Assembly (NCBI GenBank): GCA_023078555.1
Contig: CM041198.1
Coordinates: forward strand, 8,355,836 to 8,419,835
Length of the DNA stretch: 64,000 nt
Direction of reading: 5' to 3'
Source: Ulva prolifera
Taxonomy: Eukaryota > Chlorophyta > Ulvophyceae > Ulvales > Ulvaceae
The translations under genes were made by a program, and so were the position numbers. This document shows, piece after piece, positions 22,488-31,643 of the stretch. Each line of letters opens with the position of its first letter. Position 1 is the stretch's first letter. Below the pieces are notes generated by a model. It was given only the letters and a program-made list of their open reading frames with translations, did not search any database and was not told the origin of the DNA.

Positions 22488-22836
22488 TGTCACAATGCAT
22501 GAGCCTGCGGGCAGCAGCGTGGTGACAGGTGCACCCATGCACGGACGATCCGCGGATCCAGTGTAGAGGTAAGCCGCCAGCTAGGATTGTCTCGATGTAG
22601 TGAGAGAGATCGCGCGAGGGTTTCCCGCCGTAACCTTGAGTGTTCAGTGTGCATATAAGCATGTGCACACTGAGATCTGTAACCATTATTATCACTGTTT
22701 CACGGTACTAGCTGTATCTTGTCTCCCCTCAGCATCTCTCCGGTTCTACCTCTGTGCGCAGCAGGTATGAGATGCTGGCCTCCTGACTTGACATAAGACT
22801 GCGCGTCTGACCTGACGAAGGATAGACTTTCCGACA
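22488..22836 (+). repeat. copia LTR 4
   Basis: This 349-base LTR runs from TGTCACAATGC to TTCCGACA, with one change in the final TGACA. The TATA-containing inverted repeat is at 22645-22672. No polypurine tract precedes it. The LINE copy 2 sequence GAGGCGGCCGG begins on the next base. Confidence 0.9.
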
Positions 22837-25800
22837 GAGGCGGCCGGAAGCAAGCGCCGAGGAAGCACAAAGGGCTGCGCACCGCTCAAGCCTGTCCACG
22901 CACAGGCCAACAGCACGGCGGTGGCACCACCCGCAAGTTCATCAGGCGGGCAGTGTCAGAACAGCTCACCCGTGACTTTAGGCCGTGTTCAGTGGAGATG
23001 AGGTCACATAAAAAAAAGCGTGAAATAGAGATCTGAGACGATAGATAGACTTTAAAACATGTTTTATGTATGACTGCATTGTTCGTTTGTTCGGATTTGT
23101 TATTATCGGAAAGTTATGGTCCGCTGACGTGTGAACCCTTTCTGTGCGTCCTCGGGCCTGTGAGTACCCCCCCCGGAGGGGGGGGGGGTGCGCTCAGGCA
23201 GGGCGCACAGCACAGGGCGTGGACGCGGACGCTCAGGCAGGACGCACAGACTCAGATGTGCCAGGGAACGACCTCGAACACCTACCTGACCGCCGATCAT
23301 GAATACTGTGCATATACATGGTTTGTTTTGTTTGGTCTCTTGCTTTCCCATCGACGTTTGCGTCTGAATCGGTGAACGTGCACCATGGCTTCTGACGCCA
23401 CATGTCCCAAGTTCTCTCGCGAACAGGAGGAAGTATTATTTGAAAGTTTTGTCAAATACCCTCCAATTGGTGGTGAGATCTTCCTCGCTATCAGACCAGA
23501 AGGCAACAGGCCACCGCGGGCCTTCCGCATCGGCATCAGAGGAAGAACTCATCTCGCACACCACAGGACATCATACAAGTTATCACACAGAGTTCAGACG
23601 TGCAGTTTGGAAGTGTTTAGACGGCTCGTTGCATTCGCGGTGCTGTGCGTCCCGATGGCACTATTCGCCACTGAACACGGAGCCTGTCTAGACCCGGTCG
23701 CAGAGTCCGAATCCGCTCTGAGCGCCCACCGCCACTGAACACGGCCTTAGCCTCTGCTCTGCCCAGGCTGTCGAGGCTATCTCGTCTGCCACGGCAGAGG
23801 CAGGTGGCCGAAGTGCGTTGAACCAGGTGCTAGCCTCCATCGCCGCCTCCTCCGCCTCCCCTCGCTTGTCCTTGCTGAGCCGCGTGGTGGCAGCGACACC
23901 GACAAGCGTGACAAGCGCATGCCGGCCATCATGGCCAAGTACCGGCGTGGGGAGCTGGAGGACGAGGAGGGAGGCTTCGTGCCATCGGTGACCCATCGGC
24001 GGAGGGAGATGACTGAGGAAGCGCGTCTAGCAGATCGCGTGGAGTCAGGAGTGAAAGGCGGGAGCATCCACATCGCCGCCCGTCGCCTGAACGACGAGAA
24101 GCCGGCCGTCACGACGTTCCCCGCCGTCATGGAGAAGCTGCGTGCGCTGCAACCGGCGGCGGCGGCGCCGCTGCCTCTCGAGTGCGACGTGCCTGCTCTT
24201 CAGATTGACAGCACCCTGCTTGTGAGGGTGCTTGACCGCATCAAGAACCACAAAAAAGGCCGAGCTGGGGGCCCCTCGGGTTGGACCTTTGAGATGATCC
24301 TTGCGGTCACCGGGGGTACCGCCCGGGGGGTCCAAGCAGCCCTCGATTTTGTGAACTTGATGCTGTCCGGCATGCTGCCCCGCGAGTGCGGCCTCCTCGA
24401 CTCGAAGCTCCTCGCTCTCCAGAAGGATGCAGGAGGTGTCCGCACCATCGCCATCGGCGAGGTCCGGTACCGCCTTGCAGCGATGTGCGCGATCGAGGCT
24501 GTCGGCAAAGCCGCGGGGCGGGACCTTGCGCCCCTCGAGGTGGGCGTCGGCACGGCCGGCGGGACGGAAGCGGTGGCGCACAGCGTCGCGGCGGCGCTGG
24601 AGAAGGACCCCCACGCCATCGCGCTGACGGCGGACATGCGGAATGCTTTCAACGAGATCCACCGCACGACCGTCGCGCGCGGGGTTTCGAAAGCGCTGCC
24701 GGAGCTGCTCCCGTTCTTCCAATTCGGGTACGGTGCTGCCACCCTACTCCATGTGGTGGGGGGCGCCAGCGGCACTGTGATCGAATCGCAGCGTGGGGTG
24801 CGGCAGGGCGACCCGCTGGGGCCGCTACTGTTTGCGTTGGGCATCCAGGTCTTTTTGACGGCGCTTGCGGTAGCAATCCTGGAGGCGCCCACCATGTCGT
24901 ACCTCGATGACTTCACTACCGTGGGCCTGCGTTGCGCAAGCTCCTGGGCCACCTCTGCGAGGACGGTCCGGGCAGCGCGCGCTCGGTCGGCCTCACCATC
25001 GTGCCGGGCAAGAGTGGCGTGTTTGTGCCCTGTGCCGAGGCGCATGAGGAGTTTCGTGCCGTCCAACAGTCCACCGGCGTGCCCCACAGAGAAGATGGCA
25101 TCACAGTGGTCGGCACCCACGTCGGCACTGACGACTTCGTCCGCGCGCGGCTGAAAGCCGCTGCCGCGAAGGCAATCGGGGACGTCGATCTGCTCATGCG
25201 CTTGCCGGTCACCAAGCAGGTGCAGCTGCTACTGCTCCGGCAGTCGTTTGCTGTCCGCTTGGTGCACCACCAGCGCACGACGAGGTGGGAGCTCCTGGCC
25301 GAATCGACACGCACCCCCGAAGGCGCTGTCGTCGCTGCGGTGGCGAGCATTGCGCAGGTGCCGATCGTGCAAGAGACATCTGGCGCGCTCGTGCAGATGA
25401 GCTCGGCAGTGCATCAGATGTTGTTGCCGATTCGCCACGGCGGCCTTGGGCTGCGCATGACCCACCCAGTTGAAGCGAAAGCAGCATTGCTCACCGGTGT
25501 CGCGGTGGCTCACCGGGTCGTCGCTGACGGCCCCGCCGTGTTCCAGCGGCTCGACGGGCCGGCGGCGCCGGTCCTGCAGCACGACTGGGACTGCGTCCGC
25601 GGCATCTTGCCCGACGTCGAGGAGTGGGTCACGAAGGTCTCCGGGAAGATCGACGGTGGCTCACCGGCGGACCCCTCCAGCAAAGGCGTGCGTCATGTTC
25701 TCCTCTCCTTGCAACATGCTGTGTCCAGGTCCATGGGTGACAAGGCCGGCAAGGCGTTCCTGGACAGGATGGACTTGAGCACAGAGGCAGGCAGGCTCGG

Positions 25801-26488
25801 GGCTGCTCGGGTGCGCAGTGCCCGCGGCGCCCCCGGTGGCGCCTTCTTGTCCGCCCTCCCTGGCCGGCGACGGCTGGACACCACCATCGGTAACCACTCC
25901 CTCACCACCATCCTTCGCCACCGCCTCGGTGAGCGAGTCAGCGGCCCCGTGGAGATGCCGCCGTGCGATTGCTCCGGCGAGAGCATCGGACGCGGCGACC
26001 ATGCTATTTTGTGCACCCAAAACAACAAGAGACTTTCGTCACGCCATGATAAATTTGCTTTTGCAATGCGCCATGTTCATTCTTGTGCTTCGGTGCCCAC
26101 GAGCATGGAGCCGCCGTACGCCAGCGTGCATGGGGAGTTGGGTGAGATTGCTGCGGCATCAGGCCGGGTCTCCAAGTCGGTGTTTGTGATGAATGCGTAC
26201 AAGTTGATTTCGTGTGTGTTGCTGAAGGGCAATGCAAAACTGTGTGCACGCACGCTGACGGCCATCGCCCAGTCGTGCGGCAAGCATTTCACCCATGGCT
26301 TTGACGTGCCGGTGGATGATTTTATGGGTTGAAAGCTCTGGTCATGGAGCGTTTGGTGCAGTTGTGTTTGGTTGTTGTCCGGGTTGGTTGCTGGGATGAG
26401 TTCTAGTGGCTGCTTGTGTGGCAACCGGTCGATGGTTTGGCTTGATGTGTTTGTTTGCTTTGCCATACAATAGCCCGATATGTGTAAC
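22837..26488 (+). pseudogene. LINE copy 2, 5'-truncated and multiply broken
   Basis: It starts inside the ORF at the basic patch (RKQAPRKHKG) directly after LTR 4. It is interrupted at 22981-23746 by a Harbinger-like element. It then runs through reverse transcriptase motifs DMRNAFNEI, GVRQGDPLGPLLF and YLDD. A 7-base deletion near 24918, between GGGCC repeats, shifts the frame. After the Cys/His cluster, about 85 residues present in copy 1 are missing in frame: YASVHG joins directly to ELGEIAAASG. The endonuclease catalytic block is therefore gone. The stop is at 26332. The 3' tail ends GGCCCG/AGCCCGATATGTGTAAC at 26488 with no poly-A. It is dead, but supplies the 3' end sequence for recognising the short copies. 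Confidence 0.88.
22981..23746. mobile_element. Harbinger-like non-autonomous DNA transposon, copy B
   Basis: The element is 766 bases with the same 15-base inverted repeats as copy A (GGCCGTGTTCAGTGG), flanked by TTA (22978-22980 and 23747-23749). The first 490 and last 150 bases closely match copy A; the middle (about 23475-23590) is unrelated to the middle of copy A. It splits the LINE codons for RDF and SLCSAQA. It also keeps the short ORF MASDATCPKFSREQ at 23385. Confidence 0.82.
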
Positions 26489-26800
26489 GGGGTGACCTGA
26501 ACGGATCAGGGTGCATCATCCCGCGAGATAAGGCGATCTTCTGCGGGCATTGGGATGTATCATCTTCTGTCAATCCATTGCAGCAAGGTCGTGCTGCATG
26601 GAGACGCAGACGTAGACTAGCTGGTATGGTCATTGACGCTGCACCCTTGGCGTGCGCAAGCGCCGTCCAGGGGTATGCATGCTCCGCATGCATGGCGTGT
26701 CACGTACTGTGTAGGCACTTCGCACTGCCAAAAGGCTGTGGCATAATGTAGCATGATACATGGGATTGTTATGTGAGATTATACGCGCTGAGAGATGCTA
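26489..26800. other. Intergenic spacer between LINE copies
   Basis: There is no coding signal. It ends with the 13-base sequence CTGAGAGATGCTA (26788-26800), which is the left target duplication of the next LINE fragment. Confidence 0.5.
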
Positions 26801-26915
26801 CTATCAAGTTAAACATATCGGGCCATTGTATGGCAAAGCAAACAAATACATCAAACCAAACCAGCGACCGGTCGCCACACAAGCAACCACTAGAACTCAT
26901 CCCAGCAAACAACCC
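26801..26915 (-). mobile_element. LINE 3' end, severely 5'-truncated (fragment 1)
   Basis: Minus-strand copy of the last roughly 105 bases of the LINE 3' tail (complement of TTTGCCATACAATGGCCCGATATG). It is flanked by a perfect 13-base duplication CTGAGAGATGCTA at 26788-26800 and 26916-26928. Seven extra bases (TTGATAG in element orientation) sit between the 3' end and the duplication. Confidence 0.8.
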
Positions 26916-27028
26916 CTGAGAGATGCTAGTGGCACTTTTTGGGCATTTGGAAATATGCACATGTAGTTGTATGCATACAGCTCATGTGCACAGCTGTGAC
27001 GTGGTACAAGCTGGCATTGTGAGGTATG

Positions 27029-27140
27029 TTCAGGTTGTTGGCTGAGGTGAGCTTTGCTGGTTGCTTGTGTGGCAACTGATCAGTTCTTTGGCTTGATGTG
27101 TTTGTTTGCTTTGCCATACAATGGCCCGGTATGTGTAACT
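27029..27140 (+). mobile_element. LINE 3' end, severely 5'-truncated (fragment 2)
   Basis: Plus-strand copy of the 3' tail ending GGCCCGGTATGTGTAAC. The 12-base flanks TTGTGAGGTATG (27017-27028) and TTGCGAGGTATG (27141-27152) differ at one base. Confidence 0.78.
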
Positions 27141-27217
27141 TTGCGAGGTATGAATCACCTCTGATGCCTTTGGTAATCTTTTGGCTGGCACATGTTAGCC
27201 GGGCACTTGCCTGAGAT

Positions 27218-27314
27218 CTCTGTTCATCAGTGACACATACCGAGCATTCGTATGGCAAAGCAACCAACGCCCCAAGGCACAGCAACGACCAGCCGCCAGG
27301 CAAGCAACCAACAA
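27218..27314 (-). mobile_element. LINE 3' end, severely 5'-truncated (fragment 3)
   Basis: A diverged minus-strand tail (CCGAGCATTCGTATGGCAAAGC) flanked by a perfect 14-base duplication CACTTGCCTGAGAT at 27204-27217 and 27315-27328. Confidence 0.75.
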
Positions 27315-27654
27315 CACTTGCCTGAGATACATACACATGTATCCACAATTGGTGCCTGCATATTTGGAATATGTGTGCTTCTGAGCACACAGACTTGGCC
27401 ATTACACCACCAAAACATGCCTCGGCAATGTGGCCGCGCACGGCACCAGCCACTGCGGCCTCGTACTCGGCCCAGATCAGCCCGCGCGGGGCCCCTGACT
27501 TGCGCAGATCGGGCTTCGACCGCCCGAAAGGCCACAGCGATAGGTGCTCCACACGGGCACGCTGCAATGCAACATTCTGTCGCGAGAAGAATTGGAACGT
27601 AAGAGAGGAGCTAAGCAGTATGTGGGCAGGTCTGAACGTCCGACCGTGTGACCC

Positions 27655-27963
27655 TGCTGGCAGCGTGAATGCATACAAGTTGCTTTCGTGTGTGTTGCAG
27701 AAGGGCAATGAGGAAATGTACGCGCACACGCTGACGGCCGTCGCCCGGTCGTGCGGCAAGCATTTCACTCATGGCTTTGATGTGCCGGTGGATGCTTTTG
27801 TGGGTTGAGAGCTCTGGTCGTGGCGTGTTTTATGCGATTGTGTTTAGATGTTGTCTGAGTCTTTTGCTGTGCTGAGATTTTGTTGTTGCTATGGTGGCAG
27901 CCGCTCGCTCTTTAGTTTGATGTCCTTGTTTGCTTTGCCATACAATGGCCCGATATGTGTAAC
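27655..27963 (+). pseudogene. LINE 3' fragment with the last 50 codons (fragment 4)
   Basis: The coding part reads VNAYKLLSCVLQKGNEEMY to VDAFVG and a stop at 27808, matching the C-terminus of copy 1. The LINE 3' tail continues to 27963 (CCCGATATGTGTAAC). The upstream boundary is near 27655, where the match to the LINE begins. No target duplication is apparent. Confidence 0.8.
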
Positions 27964-28705
27964 AGAGTTAAATGTTACCCATGTCTTTGGCTCCAGTCGT
28001 ATTCTGTACGCTCGCTAGGGTGCCCAGCTCCATGCGCTACCCGATCAGTCAATATTTGGCGACCTGTATTTATGACATCGTCACATACATCTCCAACACA
28101 TCCACACAACGTTCGTAGGGACGTCACAAAACATTTTCGGGACACGCTGTTGTGTTAATAGATTATTCACAGTCCATTGAGCACAGCGCTGATACTGTAC
28201 CACTGATGCACTTGCTAGGCAAAATTGCTCTGTTGATTGGTTGCCTCGCGACCTCAAAGCGGCATTTAGGAGTACACTAGGTGTCTTTGGACGTTTCAGC
28301 GATGTAGCAATGCGTCGACGCGTCCATCCGGGATGGGTTTTTGGTCCATTGTTCAAGCATGGCTTACAAGCATACTATATGGCACGTGTCAATTGTGCCC
28401 TTCAAATTAGTCACAATGGAATCACACAGATATCTTTAAATTGCATGCAGTCACACTGCGATAACCTTGGCACAAAATTGGCGGCACTTGTGTCCTGCCC
28501 TCAGAGCCCCAGCGCCCTCAGCCGCACACATGACCTCGCAGCCGCAACAGCCTCGGCGACCCGTCCCCTCCACCTGCAGCCTCGTGGTCCGTCCCCTTCC
28601 GCACCCCATGGTCCGACGAAGTCGATCGTGACGCATACCACTGTACTGCATATGACAGTGGGCGCCGTGCACCATACAGCGAAACAGTCGAATATGTGAT
28701 TCGAG
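27964..28705. other. Intergenic, 3' side of the PRC-barrel gene
   Basis: I recognise no coding sequence or repeat here. GC content rises toward 28500 as the downstream host gene approaches. Confidence 0.45.
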
Positions 28706-30908
28706 TCAGAATGCGTCCTCACCACGCACCGCGTCACCTCGTCTCTTCGTTGGGAGGGGCGCCTGTAGAGCGTCGTACTCCAGCGCGCGGCCGTCCCGCT
28801 GCAACACATCACCAAACGCAGGCCGCCGATCTGATGGAGCCCAGTTGTTGCCGTCAGCATCACGGGACGCACTGCGCGGGCTAGGCTGGCGACCCCTTGT
28901 CACGGGTTGCTGCCGGAAGGAGGCCGGGGGTGCTGCGCGGCCCGGCTGCGGCGGAGCACCCTGAGGTGGCGCCGCTGCTGGGCGTTCACCTCTGCTCACA
29001 GAGCGCCTGCGCTGGCCGCCGTCGCTTCCACCGCCGCGCGGGAGCGCGCGCCGCTCGTCGCGGCCCCCAGTGGGGCCGCCGTAGCGCTCAAGCCACTCCT
29101 GCGCGGTCATGCCGTACTGTGCCTCCCAGTCCTGCAGGCTGCGGGCCTGCCGCGCGCCGACGGCGGTGGTGGAGTCGCCCTCCCCACCAACGATGCGCAG
29201 GCTCTTGAGGGCCTTGCCAACCGACTCGAAGCGGCCGGGCGCCGCGAGCCACGTGAAGCGCGAGTCCACAACCACCGCCTCCCTCGTCACCTGCAGCCAC
29301 AGGCGTTCTCACTGCAGCGTTGCCTGTGCACAAGTGAAACGCGCGACCACACCGTTGCCCCCGCGCGCTGGCCAGCAGCCCACCAGCGCAGGCACAACTG
29401 TGACATGTCTGTCTTCCCCAGATCCCAGATGATCTGTGGATTCATAGCGCCCGGGGGCACCCAAGTGGGGCCGTGCTTCATGGCATGTGGTTGACACGAC
29501 TCAGATGAGTGCAACGGGGGCACAGGGAGGCAGGGGGGGGGGCCCTTACGGAGAGGACGGCATGGGTGGGCACGCCGAAGAGGTTGACGACGCCCGGGGG
29601 CAGCCAGGCGAGGCCGTACTCGTCGTAGAACAGTGCAGCCACGGCCCCCGTCTCGGGCTCGAAGTCAACATCGCTCACGCGGCCGATGAACACGCCGCGC
29701 GACGTGCGCACGTGCAGGCCGAGCAGCGGCACAAACTCTGCGACGGCGGGCGGCCGCCGCATGGCGCGCTCCTCCGCGACCAGGATGACATCGCCCACCT
29801 GGACATGCATGCGCTGCACACCGTCACGCAGCGGCAGAGGTGGACATGCATGCGCTGCACACCGTCACGCAGCGGCAAAGGTGACCGGACAGCGCCTCAT
29901 GCCTTGGGGAGCGCGGGGGGCGCGGGCAGTGCGGATGCGAGAGGACGTAAGCTGGGGGGATGAAAGGCATGCCTGCGTGAGCGTGGCGGTTGGGACACAG
30001 AAGGGCGGCTCGCCGCGGGCGGTGGGGGCGACGGTGTCCGAGAGGGTTATGGCTTCGAGGGTCATGGCTGACGCGTCGAGGATGGCGCCCGTAGCTACCC
30101 CAAGGCGCGCCCCCTCGGCCGCTGATATGACGTCCTTGTTCTTCAGCGCCTCGACGAATGACAGCTGCATCGGCGCCTGGGGTGTTCGTTGGATGGCGTA
30201 CGACTCCGGGGCATCCTGCATGCATGTGTCAATTCCAGCCCAGCGCAGGTGCTCTGCACCACGCAGAGCCTTACGATAAATCGTGACAGGTTTGGATATT
30301 GGAGCCACGCAGGTTGTGCGGGGAGGGCATGGGAGCATGTTGTCTGCGCGTGACATAGAAGCGAGCAAATCACGCCAGCCTGCAAGCATGCAGAAGCACG
30401 CGGTCAGCACCTGGTAATCTGGCTGGGCCTGTTGCCCAGCCGAGCGATCATCACGACAACCAGGTTCCTCTAGATACGAGGCAGGAACTCCGGCTGGCCC
30501 CGTTGCGGGGTACGCTGGCTGTGCCCTTCCGCCTTGTCTGTAAGGCGCTTGTCCACCGCGAGAGCCTAGTTGAGCACCTCCGTCCGATCGATACGCTGGC
30601 GCATCATAAGCAGTCCCATACTCATCTGGACTGGCCTCCTTAGACATTGGCCGTCCCGTTCCGTTTCGAGCGGCGTCGTAACCTGGCCGTCTAGAAGACT
30701 CAGCACTGGCGATGGTCGAACACCTGACGGAGCCATGATTGAGATGTTGCGTTGAATGATCAGGAGCAGGCGTGTGTAAAACAATGCCAGTTTGAGGAGG
30801 ACGGTATGCGCAGGCTCGCCTCATGACGGAGACACTGTTACCAGAACAATTGAACGACGACATCTCCACAACACCAACAGGGCAAGGACAGTATTTATAT
30901 TGTCGCAC
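28706..30908 (-). CDS. PRC-barrel domain protein, probably plastid-targeted
   Basis: Four exons join in phase: 30908 (or the later ATG at 30863)-30411, 30176-30033, 29798-29550, 29290-28706, giving about 476 residues from 30863. Exon 1 encodes a basic, Ser-rich leader (MSSFNCSGNSVSVMRRA) that could be a transit peptide, then a low-complexity stretch. Exon 2 holds a first PRC-barrel unit (LKNKDVISAAEGARLGVATG). Exon 3 holds a second (GVFIGRVSDVDFEPETG, FYDEYGLAWLP). The C-terminal exon carries KALKSLRIVGGEGD and a Gly/Arg/Pro-rich tail. PRC-barrels bind RNA or protein partners in photosynthetic reaction centres and ribosome maturation; the specific role here is unknown. Introns 2 and 3 start with C-rich sequence after the donor. 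Confidence 0.72.
29784..29880. repeat. Tandem 41-42-base duplication at a 3' splice site
   Basis: TGGACATGCATGCGCTGCAC and the following CGTCACGCAGCGGCA occur twice in a row, at about 29799 and 29842. The copy nearer exon 3 of the PRC-barrel gene provides the acceptor CCAG. In the other copy this reads CCAC, so only one works as an acceptor. Confidence 0.75.
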
Positions 30909-31170
30909 TACACTTTCAGAGCCTCAATCACCGGCTGAACACCACGGCGCTACACTACACTAGACATCTGTCCTGCGAAGCAGCCGTGACTGCTTGCAAT
31001 GCACTAGGTACGGGGAAACAGCTGCCGAGGTCAAACATTGGCCACATGTGGCCGCCTTTGTGGCATACGCGAGTGCACTCCGGCCGTAGCGTATATGGCC
31101 TGTCCGAACGCAAAGATGCAACCACGCCACCCTTAGCCACTGGGCCCCAGACGCGACCATTCGCTTATCG

Positions 31171-31298
31171 CAGCTTGTGCTTGGTTGTTGTCCTGATGTG
31201 CTGGGATGCGGTGTAGTGGTTGCTTGCATGGCGGCCGGTCGTTGCTATGACTTGGTGTGTTTGGTTGCTTTGCCATACAATGGCCCGGTATGTGTAAC
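31171..31298 (+). mobile_element. LINE 3' end, severely 5'-truncated (fragment 5)
   Basis: The 3' tail matches TTGGTTGTTGTCC near its start and ends TGCCATACAATGGCCCGGTATGTGTAAC-like at 31298. A 5-base CTTGT at both sides is too short to count as a duplication. It lies between the PRC-barrel and WD40 genes. Confidence 0.7.
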
Positions 31299-31643
31299 TT
31301 GTTGACAAAAACGAAGCCACGCCCTGTGAGGCCCTGCTCACGCCAGCCGCAGATAGCCAGCACTGCGCCATGTAACAAGCCCTTACTTACAATCAGCGGA
31401 TTTCAACGCCATCAGCACCAGCTACCATGCCCTTGCAGCGCTGATGATGCATGGTGACAGTGGCCTTGTGCAAGCTGCATCAGGGAAGACTGCTATGAAT
31501 CCATGCTCAGGTACACCTTCCACAACCATCAAGGACGTCGTTTTAGTGCTGACAGCTGCCATCAAGGTACATTACGTGGACCCACAAGCAGCATGCCGTG
31601 CCAGGTGAGGCAGTGCCCCCGTCACGCTGGCTTCACCGTGCGC

